Positions 1 through 7,794 of a stretch of 64,000 nt of DNA are shown here, piece by piece; positions within the stretch are counted from its first letter, which is position 1, and every line of letters starts with the position of its first letter. Made by a program: the position numbers and the translations under genes. This stretch comes from Clavibacter phaseoli (lineage in GTDB: Bacteria > Actinomycetota > Actinomycetes > Actinomycetales > Microbacteriaceae). Location of the stretch: the NCBI RefSeq assembly GCF_021922925.1, contig NZ_CP040786.1:2294001-2358000 (forward strand). Direction: 5' to 3'. Below the pieces are notes generated by a model. It saw only the letters and a program-made list of their open reading frames with translations. It searched no databases and had not been told where the DNA came from.

Positions 1-793
1 ACCGGACGGCGCCGAGGTCGCCGCGTCCTCGGGCGTGCAGATCAACGAGGCACTCAAACGAGGCGGTCTCCCGTGCGTCGCGCGCGCCGTCGAGGCCATC
101 ACCGGCCTCGACGTCCCCTACGGCGGCGTCATCCAGTTCAACGGGGTGATCGGGATGTCGAACGCCGTCGGCGGTGTGCCGGTCTGCATCGCGAACCGCA
201 TCCTCGACCCCAAGACCGACCTCGACCTGCAGCCAGGCGTGCGCGTGCTCGAGGGGCGTCAGGCCGTCCAGTTCCTCCGCACCCGCTACGGCGTGGGCGA
301 CGGCAGCGACATCGACCGGATCAGCAACCAGCAGGTCTTCCTCAGCGCGCTGCTGCGCACCATCACGGCGACGGACACGCTGACGAATCCGGCCAAGATC
401 TACGGCATCGCCCGAGCCGCGGTCGACAACATGGTGCTGTCGACCTCCTTGGACAGCCCGGCGGCGATCACCTCGCTGGCCCTCACCGTGAAGGACATCC
501 CGCTCGACCGCTTCACCTTCGTGCAGTACCCGAGCATCCGTCTCGAGAGCCAGCGCGTGGCGCAGGACGTCGTGAACGGCGACGAGATGATCCGCCTCAT
601 CGCCGCCGACGCCGACTTCTCCCTCGCCCCGGGCAGCACCGGCAAGGGCGTGGCCGCGCCAGAGCCCACGACCGGCGAGACCCTCGCGCCCGCCGCCGGC
701 GGTACGCCGTCCGCAGATCCCTCTGCCCCCGCCGTGCTCCCCGAGAACGCCACGGGCCAGACGGCCGCGGAGGAGACCTGCTCGAATGGCTGA
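1..793 (+). CDS. LytR-CpsA-Psr (LCP) family protein, 3' part
   Basis: The frame is open from base 2, so the gene starts before the window; only about 263 C-terminal residues are visible. It has the LCP fold markers: a VQFLRTRYGVGDGSDIDR segment with the conserved arginines, and ISNQQVFLSALLRT. LCP enzymes attach glycopolymers such as teichoic acids or arabinogalactan-like polymers to peptidoglycan from lipid carriers, outside the membrane. The tail is a Pro/Ala/Thr-rich low-complexity stretch ending in a Cys-containing terminus. A complete paralogue lies at 32767-34023 on the other strand and aligns over the whole visible part, including the C-terminal TCS motif. The stop overlaps the next gene by 8 bases. 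Family call is firm; substrate unknown. Confidence 0.9.
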   Translation, partial: PDGAEVAASSGVQINEALKRGGLPCVARAVEAITGLDVPYGGVIQFNGVIGMSNAVGGVPVCIANRILDPKTDLDLQPGVRVLEGRQAVQFLRTRYGVGDGSDIDRISNQQVFLSALLRTITATDTLTNPAKIYGIARAAVDNMVLSTSLDSPAAITSLALTVKDIPLDRFTFVQYPSIRLESQRVAQDVVNGDEMIRLIAADADFSLAPGSTGKGVAAPEPTTGETLAPAAGGTPSADPSAPAVLPENATGQTAAEETCSNG

Positions 794-1325
794 CGGGAGC
801 CCACCCGCCCTGCTCCTGAACGGCACCTACGGCGTCGGCAAGAGCGCCGTGCTCGATCATCTCGGCGACCTGCTCGCCGAGGCCGGTAGGCCGTTCAGCC
901 TGATGGACGTCGACTGGTTCCACCGGTCCTGGCCGCCCGCGCCGTGGGATCCCGAGAACGTCGCCGTCGAGGCGCGGGCGATAGCCGCGACGTGGGCGCT
1001 GTTCCAGGAGGCCGGTCCGCGGCAGCTCGTGGTCAGCGGGGTGGTCGAGGAGCGCGCCGACGTCGACCGGTACCGCGACGCGCTCGGGATCGACGTGCGG
1101 TGCGTGCTCCTCACCGCGTCGTCCGCGGTCGTCGAGGCGCGCCTGCGCACCCGCTACGACGACGACAGGCGCGCCGCACGCGACTGGCACCTGGCCCGCC
1201 ACGCGGACCTGGCCACGCAGATCGAGACGTCCGACCTCCACGAGGCCGCGATCGCGACCGACGGCCGGACCCCGCGGGATGTCGCGCGGGCCGTGCTCGA
1301 CGCGCTCGACGCCGCCGGCCGGTAA
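786..1325 (+). CDS. P-loop nucleotide kinase-like protein
   Basis: The 179-residue protein begins with a Walker A motif, GTYGVGKS (residues 13-20), followed by an acidic-aromatic segment with MDVDWFHR around residue 40, a layout typical of small cytosolic AAA/adenylate-kinase-like phosphotransferases. An arginine-rich lid-like stretch (RLRTRYDDDRRAARD) is visible around residues 118-132. Its ATG lies inside the last codons of the LCP gene, so it is probably translationally coupled. The substrate cannot be read from the sequence, and no specific kinase name is justified. Confidence 0.75.
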   Translation: MADGSPPALLLNGTYGVGKSAVLDHLGDLLAEAGRPFSLMDVDWFHRSWPPAPWDPENVAVEARAIAATWALFQEAGPRQLVVSGVVEERADVDRYRDALGIDVRCVLLTASSAVVEARLRTRYDDDRRAARDWHLARHADLATQIETSDLHEAAIATDGRTPRDVARAVLDALDAAGR

Positions 1326-1381
1326 GCATCCGGCGACCCACGCGACGCCCACCCGCCGGGTCAGCTTTTCCTCTGTTGCCG

Positions 1382-1387
1382 TAATAT
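1382..1387 (+). promoter_or_regulatory. Candidate -10 element TAATAT
   Basis: TAATAT is an unusually AT-rich hexamer in this DNA. It sits about 115 bases before the start of the small protein at 1502 and is the only obvious promoter between it and the kinase gene. Inference from sequence only. Confidence 0.4.
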
Positions 1388-1501
1388 CTGGACCACCACT
1401 CGATGCCCTCACCCGCGGGTCGCCGAGCCGTCCAGGCGGCGGGATCCGGAGGATCCGTGCCCGCGACGGGCACCAGGACGGGACACGGAGGAGGGCAGGG
1501 C

Positions 1502-1831
1502 ATGGGCCAGCTGATCTTCGACAGCAGCACCCGCACCACCATCGACGACCGCGCGCTCGCGCACCTGCAGATCGTGATGCTCAACAAGCTCCGCCGCAAG
1601 GAGAGCTTCGCGTTCTCGTGGAAGTACCCGGCGTCCGAGGGCGACGGGCGCAGCACCGTGTGGGTCGCCCCCGAGCTCCCGCTGCACTTCCGGTTCTCGG
1701 GCAGCCGCCCGCCCGCGATCAACCCCGCCTGGGTGGACGTGCTGATGGACAGCGCGAACACCGGCTCCGGGCTGCACCTGCTGCCGGAGCCGCCGCCCGG
1801 CACGGGCTCGCACGCCGAGTCGCCCGACTGA
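1502..1831 (+). CDS. Small conserved Microbacteriaceae-type protein (unknown function)
   Basis: A 109-residue protein starting MGQLIFDSSTRTTIDDRALA, with a lysine/arginine helix (NKLRRKES) followed by FAFSW and a WV-PELPLHFRFSG strand. Proteins of this kind are common in Microbacteriaceae. As I recall they are sometimes mislabelled as ATP-dependent DNA ligase, but nothing resembling a ligase active site is present. The frame is open further upstream, but the ATG at 1502 follows a strong GGAGGAGGG ribosome site, which decides the start. Function unknown. Confidence 0.8.
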   Translation: MGQLIFDSSTRTTIDDRALAHLQIVMLNKLRRKESFAFSWKYPASEGDGRSTVWVAPELPLHFRFSGSRPPAINPAWVDVLMDSANTGSGLHLLPEPPPGTGSHAESPD

Positions 1832-1892
1832 CGGGATCCGCCCACCCGGCGACCCGCCCCGACCACGCCCGCCCCGCACCCCTAGGACCCCC

Positions 1893-2108
1893 ATGGCCCT
1901 CACCAACCTCCCCTACGACGACGAGGCGATCCTCGCCGCCACCGAGTCCGCCACCGTCCTCGCGAAGGAGGTGCGCGACGTGCAGGTCGACTTCGCGAGC
2001 ACGAGCGTGTCCGACGACGCCGTCGCCCGCGTGACGGCGACGATCACGTGGACGGTCCCGGCGGCCGAGGCCCTGCGGATCCTCCAGGAGTCGCTGCCGC
2101 GCGACTGA
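1893..2108 (+). CDS. Small hypothetical protein
   Basis: A 71-residue acidic protein, MALTNLPYDDEAILAATESATVL onward, without membrane segments or recognisable motifs. It lies 61 bases after the preceding small protein on the same strand and could share its transcript. Codon use matches its neighbours (GC-rich third positions), which supports it as real. Function not inferable. Confidence 0.6.
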   Translation: MALTNLPYDDEAILAATESATVLAKEVRDVQVDFASTSVSDDAVARVTATITWTVPAAEALRILQESLPRD

Positions 2109-2187
2109 CGCGACGTCCACCCGCGTGCGTACGCGCATGGCCCTCGCGGCCGACGACCCGCCGCCGGAGCGCTGCGAGGCTGGACCC

Positions 2188-2826
2188 ATGACCCGACCCG
2201 ACGCGTCTCCCCGCCGCACCGCCGCCGCCCGCCCCACGCGCGGGATCCCGCGCCCGACCGTGCGCGAGGCCCTCCTGGCCGGCCTCCGCGCCACCGCGGT
2301 CGTCCTCGTCTTCAGCCTCGTCGTCGGAGGCCTCACCAGCCCCGCGCAGGGCTTCCTCCCGTCGTGGGTGAACTCGCTGGCCAACTCCGCCGGCGGCTGG
2401 AGCATGCTCGCCTTCGTCGCCGTCTGGCTCTCCCGCGCGCGCCCGCCCCTCGGGGCCGTGCTCGGAGCCCTGTCGTTCGTCGCGATGGTGGAGGCGTACG
2501 GGGTCGTGAGCCTGTGGCGCGGGCACTTCTTCGCGGAGCCGCTCTCCTCCATGTGGATCCCGATCGGCCTGGTCGCGGGCCCGTTCATCGGCGCGGCGGC
2601 GGCCCTCGTCCGGCACGCCGGGCGCGGGGCGACCATCGCGGGCGTCGCGGTGCTCAGCGCCGTCCTCGTCGCGGAGGGGATCTTCGGGCTCACGGTCGTC
2701 GCCGCCACCACGAGCCCGGTCTACTGGATCCTCGAGATCGTCCTCGCGATCGGCTTCCTCGCCGCGGCGGTGCTGCGCGGTCGGCGGGCGGTCGTCGCCG
2801 TGCCGGACCGGGCCGCCCGCCCCTAG
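2188..2826 (+). CDS. Polytopic membrane protein (possibly DUF6518-like)
   Basis: About 212 residues with roughly five to six hydrophobic segments from residue 30 to 195 and a basic N-terminus. The domain family name is a guess. The ATG at 2188 is preferred over an in-frame ATG at 2125 because it follows GCGAGG and removes a charged, non-conserved-looking leader. Its stop overlaps by 4 bases the stop of the convergent ABC permease. Confidence 0.65.
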   Translation: MTRPDASPRRTAAARPTRGIPRPTVREALLAGLRATAVVLVFSLVVGGLTSPAQGFLPSWVNSLANSAGGWSMLAFVAVWLSRARPPLGAVLGALSFVAMVEAYGVVSLWRGHFFAEPLSSMWIPIGLVAGPFIGAAAALVRHAGRGATIAGVAVLSAVLVAEGIFGLTVVAATTSPVYWILEIVLAIGFLAAAVLRGRRAVVAVPDRAARP

Positions 2827-4361
2827 CCCCGCGTCGCGGCGATCCGCCCCCGTGCGAGGAGGGCCGCCGCGAGGCCGAGCGGCAGCACGAGCGCCGCTCC
2901 CGCCGGGCCGACCGCCGCGACCGCGGACACGACGGCGAGCGTGGATCCCCCGGCCAGCAGGAGCGCGTCGGCCTGCCACGCGGCGATCACCAGGGCGGAC
3001 GCGTCGCCCGCCGGCGTGACCACGGGCGCCATGACGGCCAGCGGCAGCGGCCCCTTCGCCGCGTCGAACGCGCGGACCACGACGAGCAGGAGCGCGACGG
3101 CCGGCGCGACGACGAGGGCGACGGGGCCCGCCCCGTCGACCACGGCGATCCCCGCCCCCACGAGCGCGCACGCGACCCCGGCCGCCGCGGGGAGCGCGGC
3201 GTGGAGGAGGAGCAGGCGCTCGGTCGGGATCCCGTAGAGCGGCGGCGAGGAGGCGACGTCGACGACGTGCCGGAACCCGTCCGCCCCCACGCCGAGCGCG
3301 AGGAACCCGACGAGCGCGGCGCCGAGGGCGGGGATCACGAGCCACGTGCCCGCGCCGTCGAGCGCCACCGCGATCAGGGCGCCGGACGCCGCGACCCCGA
3401 GGCACCCGGCCGTCGCGCGGACGGGCGTGCGGACCGCGCCGACGAGGTCCCGCCAGATGAGGAGGGTCACGGGGGACCGGCCGCGCACGGCGCCCCAGCC
3501 GCGCCCGATCCGCGGGACGGGACGGAAGCCGCCCGCCGCCATCGCCAGGTCGCCCGTCGTCGCGAGGGTCGTGGCCGTCTGCCAGCGCCGCGCCTGCGCG
3601 AGCAGCCCGGGTCCGCGGAGCCCGCGGAGGAGCGTCGGCGCGGCCGCGAGTACCGCGACGGCCAGCGCGGCGAGGACCCCGAGCGCCGAGCCGACGCCTG
3701 CGGCCGGCGGCCACGCACCGGTGCCCGTGTCCGCGGCGGGGAAGAGCGCGCGCACGGCGGTCCACGGCACGAGCGCCGTCGGCACGAGCACCGCGAGCGC
3801 GGTGGATCCGAGGAGCGCGGCTCCCCCGACAGCCCGCCCGACCGCGCCCAGCCGCTGGCCCGCGAGCCAGCAGCCCGCGAGGATCACGCCGACCAGCGCG
3901 CCGCCCGCGGTCCAAGCCGCGACCGGCCACGGATCCGCGTCGCCCGCGACCAGCAGCGCGAGCCCCGGCAGCAGCGCCACGAGCCCGGTGATCGCGGCGA
4001 GCCCGAGGGCGGCGCGCGCGAACGGCCGCCCGAGCACGGCCGCGCGCGGCAGCCCGCTGCCCGCGAGCGCCGCGGTGAGGAACGGGGACAGCAGCGCCGG
4101 ACCGCGCGCGCCGCCGGCCACGAGGAGCGCCAGGGCGGCGAGGCCCGCGATCCCCGCCGCCGCGGTGGGCCCGTGCGCGCGGAGCGCCGCCGCCGCGACC
4201 GGCTCGGCGAGCTCGAGCACGATGGCGCGCAGCACCGGGATCCCGACTATCAGCACCGTGAGCGTGCCCGCGTACACGGTGTACGCGAGGTCCATCGGCG
4301 AGGCCCCGCCGCGCTCGAGCCGGAGGGACCGGACCGTGCGGAGGACGCGCCTCGTGCTCAC
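2823..4361 (-). CDS. ABC transporter permease-type membrane protein
   Basis: The 512-residue protein is almost entirely hydrophobic, with about twelve predicted membrane spans rich in Ala, Val and Leu. Its start codon overlaps the end of the ATPase gene (4358-4999) by 4 bases, so the two are one translational unit and very probably one exporter. It resembles the large actinobacterial permease partners of single-ATPase ABC systems (DUF6297-like is a possibility). The substrate is unknown. Confidence 0.75.
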   Translation of the reverse strand: MSTRRVLRTVRSLRLERGGASPMDLAYTVYAGTLTVLIVGIPVLRAIVLELAEPVAAAALRAHGPTAAAGIAGLAALALLVAGGARGPALLSPFLTAALAGSGLPRAAVLGRPFARAALGLAAITGLVALLPGLALLVAGDADPWPVAAWTAGGALVGVILAGCWLAGQRLGAVGRAVGGAALLGSTALAVLVPTALVPWTAVRALFPAADTGTGAWPPAAGVGSALGVLAALAVAVLAAAPTLLRGLRGPGLLAQARRWQTATTLATTGDLAMAAGGFRPVPRIGRGWGAVRGRSPVTLLIWRDLVGAVRTPVRATAGCLGVAASGALIAVALDGAGTWLVIPALGAALVGFLALGVGADGFRHVVDVASSPPLYGIPTERLLLLHAALPAAAGVACALVGAGIAVVDGAGPVALVVAPAVALLLVVVRAFDAAKGPLPLAVMAPVVTPAGDASALVIAAWQADALLLAGGSTLAVVSAVAAVGPAGAALVLPLGLAAALLARGRIAATRG

Positions 4362-4999
4362 GCGGCGTCGCCGACGAGCGCGATCGACCGGTGCGCCACC
4401 GCGTCGCGGAGCACCGGGCTGTGCGTCGCGAGCACGACCGTGCGCCCGTCGTCGAGCTCCGCGCGGAGGATCCCGATCACGAGCTGCAGCCGATCGGGGT
4501 CGAGCCGCTGCTCGGGCTCGTCGAGGAGCAGCACGTCGTAGGGCCGCACGGTGGCCATCGCGAGGGCCGCCAGCTGCGACTGGCCGCTGGACAGCTCGTG
4601 CGGGAAGCGCCGGGCGAGGGGCGCGAGCCGCCAGAGCTCGAGGTGCGCCGCCGCACGGGCGCGGGCTCCCTGCGCGTCCATGCCCCAGGTCGCGGCGATG
4701 ACGGCGAGGTGCTCCGCGACGGTGAGGTCGCGCGCCACGGGCGGGTGGCCGATGGATCCGGACACCGCGCGCCGGAACGCCGGGTCGCGCTCGTCGACCG
4801 GCCGGCCGCGGACCCGCGCGGATCCCGCGCTCGGCCGGGTGAGCCCGGCGACGACGCGGAGCAGGGTGGTCTTCCCCGCGCCGTTCGGCCCCGTGACCGC
4901 GACGGCCTCGCCCGCGGCGACGGAGAGGTCGGTCGGTCGCAGCAGCGGGATCCCGTCGACGACCACCGACACCCGCTCGACCTCGACCGCATCGCCCAT
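4358..4999 (-). CDS. ABC transporter ATP-binding protein
   Basis: 213 residues with the full ABC set in order: Walker A GPNGAGKT (37-44), a signature-type LSSGQ (136-140) and Walker B VLLLDEP (156-162), then the switch histidine in LATHS. The frame extends to 5068, but the ATG at 4999 follows GGGAGGATGGCGGG, a good ribosome site, and gives the family's usual N-terminus. It drives the downstream permease (4-base overlap). An exporter of unknown substrate is inferred because no binding protein is nearby. Confidence 0.88.
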   Translation of the reverse strand: MGDAVEVERVSVVVDGIPLLRPTDLSVAAGEAVAVTGPNGAGKTTLLRVVAGLTRPSAGSARVRGRPVDERDPAFRRAVSGSIGHPPVARDLTVAEHLAVIAATWGMDAQGARARAAAHLELWRLAPLARRFPHELSSGQSQLAALAMATVRPYDVLLLDEPEQRLDPDRLQLVIGILRAELDDGRTVVLATHSPVLRDAVAHRSIALVGDAA

Positions 5000-5081
5000 C
5001 CCGCCATCCTCCCGCACGGGCCGCGAGCGGCGGGCGGGCGACGGCGTGGGCCGGTCGGGCGGGCTCATCGGCCCGCGGAGG

Positions 5082-5384
5082 TCAGACCTCGAAGTCGACC
5101 GACGCCGCGGATCCGACGAGGCTCCGCACGAAAGCGGCGACGCGCTGGTGCTCCGGGTGCACGTCGTAGGCCTCGAGCGCGGCCCGGTCGTCGAAGTCGG
5201 CGATGAGCACGACGTCGTGGCTGCGCGCGGATCCGACCACGTCGCGCCCCACCTGGAACGAGCGGATGCCGGGCACGAGGCCGGGCAGCGTCCCGAGCGC
5301 CTCCGTGACGCGGCCGGCGTCGCGGTCGAGGGCGGCGGGATCGCGGTCGGCGAGCTTCCAGGAGACGACGTGGCGGAGGGTCAT
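5082..5384 (-). CDS. Dabb (stress-responsive alpha/beta-barrel) family protein
   Basis: 100 residues opening with MTLRHVVSWKLAD and ending with a HPEHQRVAAFVRSL segment, the layout of Dabb dimeric ferredoxin-like barrels. The catalytic role of this family is varied and no substrate can be assigned. A -10 hexamer TAGGGT (5391-5396) lies 6 bases before the ATG, so the mRNA is probably leaderless. Confidence 0.8.
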   Translation of the reverse strand: MTLRHVVSWKLADRDPAALDRDAGRVTEALGTLPGLVPGIRSFQVGRDVVGSARSHDVVLIADFDDRAALEAYDVHPEHQRVAAFVRSLVGSAASVDFEV

Positions 5385-5416
5385 GCACCGACCCTATCCG
5401 CGGGCGGCGACGCGCG

Positions 5417-5680
5417 TCAGCGCGCGTCGAGCGCCCGGCGCAGCCGGTCGGCGTCGATGCGCCAGTAGTTGTGCACGCGCCCGTCGATGAGGAGCACCGG
5501 GATCTCCTCGGCGTACCGGTCGGCGAGCGCGCGGTCGTCGAGGATGCTGCGCTCCTCCAGGGTCACCTCGGCCGCGCGCGCGGGGTCGAGGCCGCCGAGC
5601 ACGCCGGTCACGACGTCGCGCGCGTCGTCGCAGAGGTGGCAGCCGGGCTTGCCGACGAGGGTGAGGACCGTTGCGCTCAT
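5417..5680 (-). CDS. Glutaredoxin-like thioredoxin-fold protein
   Basis: 87 residues with the redox motif CHLC at residues 14-17 (GKPGCHLCDDA) and the cis-proline strand EEIPVLLIDG near residue 60. This is the compact DUF836/glutaredoxin-like type found in actinobacteria, a cytosolic thiol-disulfide protein. TACGCT (5687-5692) lies 6 bases before the ATG, pointing to a leaderless transcript. Confidence 0.85.
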   Translation of the reverse strand: MSATVLTLVGKPGCHLCDDARDVVTGVLGGLDPARAAEVTLEERSILDDRALADRYAEEIPVLLIDGRVHNYWRIDADRLRRALDAR

Positions 5681-5757
5681 CCGCCCAGCGTAGGCGAGCG
5701 CATCCGCCCACAGCCCCGGCGCCCCGGCCCAGGAGCGTCGCCTACGCTGAGCCGATC

Positions 5758-6510
5758 ATGGTCGACCAGGCGGGCACCCCGATCCTCGCGTTCTTCGACG
5801 TGGACAACACCCTCATCCACGGCGCGAGCGTCTTCCACCTCGTGCGCGGCCTCCGCGCCGCGGGCCTCCTCACCACGCGCGACATCGTGGGCGCGGGATG
5901 GAAGCACGCGCGCTTCAAGGCGCGCGGCGAGAACGACCGGCACCTCGCGTCGGCGCGGACCCGCGGCCTCGAGGTCGTCACGGGCATCACGGTCGCCGAC
6001 ATGGCCCGGCTCGCCGGCGACATCTACGAGCGGCACACCGCGCCGATGGTCTGGCCGGAGACGCTCGGCCTCGCGCAGGAGCACCTGGCGAACGGCCACC
6101 AGGTCTGGCTGGTCACGGCGTCGCCGTCGTTCCTAGCCGATGTGATCGCCCGCCGGCTCGGCCTCACGGGCGCGCTGGGCAGCGTGCTCGAGGTGCGCGA
6201 CGGCGCGTACACGGGTCGCCTCGAGGGCGAGTTCCTGCACGGCGCCCACAAGGCGGCCGCCGCCCGGGAGCTTCTCGCGCGGACGGGCGCGGACGCCCGC
6301 GACTGCTGGGCGTACTCCGACTCGCGGCACGACATCCCGCTGCTCACGCTCGTCGGGCACCCCGTGGTGGTGAACCCGGACCAGGCGCTCGCCGCCCACG
6401 CGCGCGGATCCGGCTGGCCGTCGATGCGGCTCCGGCGCGCGAGCATCCGCGACGCCCGCAGGCGCGTGCGCCGCGAGGCCGCGTCGGCGGACCGCACCGC
6501 CGGGCGCTGA
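5758..6510 (+). CDS. HAD-IB family phosphatase (SerB-like)
   Basis: A 250-residue HAD hydrolase: motif I FFDVDNTL (nucleophile Asp14 and acid Asp16), motif II LVTAS near residue 122, and motif IV YSDSRHDIPLL near residue 188. Cap and spacing match the HAD-IB phosphoserine-phosphatase-like subfamily, whose actinobacterial members dephosphorylate small metabolites or phospholipid intermediates. Start ATG 5758 removes a non-conserved upstream extension; TACGCT (5743-5748) lies 9 bases ahead. It converges on the small ribosome-associated gene across a shared terminator. Confidence 0.85.
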   Translation: MVDQAGTPILAFFDVDNTLIHGASVFHLVRGLRAAGLLTTRDIVGAGWKHARFKARGENDRHLASARTRGLEVVTGITVADMARLAGDIYERHTAPMVWPETLGLAQEHLANGHQVWLVTASPSFLADVIARRLGLTGALGSVLEVRDGAYTGRLEGEFLHGAHKAAAARELLARTGADARDCWAYSDSRHDIPLLTLVGHPVVVNPDQALAAHARGSGWPSMRLRRASIRDARRRVRREAASADRTAGR

Positions 6511-6565
6511 TCCGCCGACCACGCCGCCCCGGGCACCGGACCGCCGGGCACCCCCGCACGCACGA

Positions 6566-6601
6566 AGAGGACGCCGCCCCGTCACCGGGTCGGCGTCCTC
6601 T
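6566..6601. terminator. Bidirectional terminator hairpin
   Basis: Perfect 11-bp stem AGAGGACGCCG (6566-6576) with CGGCGTCCTCT (6591-6601), extended by CCC/GGG. It lies between the converging HAD gene and the small ribosomal gene. No U-tract, as is common in high-GC actinobacteria. Confidence 0.7.
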
Positions 6602-6636
6602 CCATCACGTCCTGCGCCCTCGTGGACGCGTCCGCT

Positions 6637-6735
6637 CTACTTCTTGTTGCGGCGCTGGTGGCGCGTCTTGCGAAGCAGCTTGCGGTGCTTCTTCTTCGCC
6701 ATGCGCTTGCGACGCTTCTTGATCACTGAACCCAT
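6637..6735 (-). CDS. Small basic 30S-associated protein (AURKAIP1/COX24-type)
   Basis: A 32-residue protein, MGSVIKKRRKRMAKKKHRK followed by an equally basic C-terminus ending RRNKK. More than half of the residues are Lys or Arg. Its KKRRKRMAKKKHRKL core is the AURKAIP1/COX24 domain signature, known as a tiny actinobacterial ribosomal small-subunit protein. It is preceded by GAGGTG 8 bases before the ATG. It is too short for ordinary gene callers. Confidence 0.88.
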   Translation of the reverse strand: MGSVIKKRRKRMAKKKHRKLLRKTRHQRRNKK

Positions 6736-6807
6736 AGGGGCACCTCATCTGTTGCCGGACGGAACACGCGGGTTCTGGTGACCCGCGGAAAATAGCCTCA
6801 GAGGAGT

Positions 6808-7047
6808 CTAGCCGACATCCGACATGCCAGAGTGACGCGACGCATCGCCGGGCTGGCCGGGCAGCGCGTTCGTCGGGTCGATCGCCGCGAGCACGGCGGA
6901 CTCGGGCACGCGGAACGAGCGGCCGAAGCGGATGGCGGGCAGGTCGCCCGAGTGCACGAGGCGGTAGACGGTCATCTTGGAGACGCGCATCATCTCGGCC
7001 ACCTCGGCCACCGTGAGGAATCGGACGTCGGACAGGTCACGCGACAT
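6808..7047 (-). CDS. bldC: BldC-like helix-turn-helix protein (MerR/excisionase type)
   Basis: 79 residues with a single helix-turn-helix: LTVAEVAEMMRVSKMTVYRLVHSG then an IRFGRSFRVPESAV wing. This is the actinobacterial BldC architecture, a small DNA-binding regulator that binds direct repeats cooperatively and controls development or stationary-phase genes in Streptomyces. The role here is inferred from family. It sits next to the small ribosomal protein gene, the arrangement expected in actinobacteria. A TAGACT -10 candidate lies about 85 bases upstream. Confidence 0.82.
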   Translation of the reverse strand: MSRDLSDVRFLTVAEVAEMMRVSKMTVYRLVHSGDLPAIRFGRSFRVPESAVLAAIDPTNALPGQPGDASRHSGMSDVG

Positions 7048-7137
7048 GGGCGGATCGACTCCTCGTTCTGCGTGACCGGCTCACGGACCTCCATCGCCCC
7101 CGCGATGCGGGCGCTGGTGCGCGAGTCTAGGGGTCCG

Positions 7138-7155
7138 GATGGACGCGTGTCCATC
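7138..7155. promoter_or_regulatory. Inverted repeat upstream of bldC-like gene
   Basis: GATGGAC-GCGT-GTCCATC, exact 7-base arms around a 4-base centre, located between the ArsR stop and the BldC-like start. It could be an operator for either DNA-binding protein or a weak terminator for arsR. Seen in the sequence; function inferred. Confidence 0.45.
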
Positions 7156-7170
7156 GTGTCACATCCTGCA

Positions 7171-7716
7171 TCACGCGTCCCGCGAGTTCCCCTGCTTCCG
7201 CCCGCGCAGACGGCCGAGCGACGCCTGGCCCGCCGTGCCCGCGACGCGCGTGGCGTCGTGCACGGCGGCGGCCGCCTGGTAGCGGGTGTCGGCCCAGATG
7301 CGCCCGAGCGACGCGGCGAACGGGTAGCCGGCCGGGTCGCCATCCTCGTCCGCGTCGGGATCCGCGGACAGGCCGCCGCCGAGGAGCCCCGTGTCGGGAT
7401 CCGCGTGGCCGTCGTCGGCCTCCTCGCCCCGGCCGTCGTCGACGAAGGGCGCGACCCAGGCGTCCAGCGCCTCGAGCGGCGCGGGCTCCAGGCGGTAGTA
7501 GCGGTGCTGCCCCTCCTCGCGCACGGAGACGAGGCCGATGTCGCGCAGCACGCGCAGGTGCTTCGACACGGTCGGCTGGCTGATGCCGAGGGTCTGCACG
7601 AGCTCCGAGACGCTGATCTCCCCCGTCGGCGCCTCGGGCACCGCGCGTCGGTCGAGCAGCACGCGGAGGAGGTCGCGCCGGGTGGGATCCCCCACGACGT
7701 CGAAGATGTCAGCCAT
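7171..7716 (-). CDS. ArsR-family winged-helix regulator
   Basis: The first 95 residues form an ArsR winged helix: GDPTRRDLLRVLL, then SVSELVQTLGISQPTVSKHLRVL as recognition helix, then REEGQHRYYRL as wing. No metal-binding cysteines are present. An acidic Asp/Glu/Gly linker (about 96-133) precedes an extra C-terminal helix. The gene is divergent from the potassium-uptake genes. TAGCCT (7723-7728) stands 6 bases before the ATG, implying a leaderless mRNA. Control of the neighbours is possible but unproven. Confidence 0.85.
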   Translation of the reverse strand: MADIFDVVGDPTRRDLLRVLLDRRAVPEAPTGEISVSELVQTLGISQPTVSKHLRVLRDIGLVSVREEGQHRYYRLEPAPLEALDAWVAPFVDDGRGEEADDGHADPDTGLLGGGLSADPDADEDGDPAGYPFAASLGRIWADTRYQAAAAVHDATRVAGTAGQASLGRLRGRKQGNSRDA

Positions 7717-7794
7717 CCCCGAAGGCTATTCCGTCGCGCGCTCGCAGTACCATGACGATCCGGGGCGCTGCGCCCGGGAAGCGGACAGGGGACC

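Noticed and set aside
1403..1831. DNA ligase label for the 109-residue protein
   Set aside because: It has no KxDG ligase motif and is far too short; the label seems to be an annotation error carried between databases.
2364..4541. 725-codon frame over the ABC permease
   Set aside because: Arg/Asp/Gly-rich shadow; the opposite strand encodes a coherent polytopic membrane protein coupled to its ATPase.
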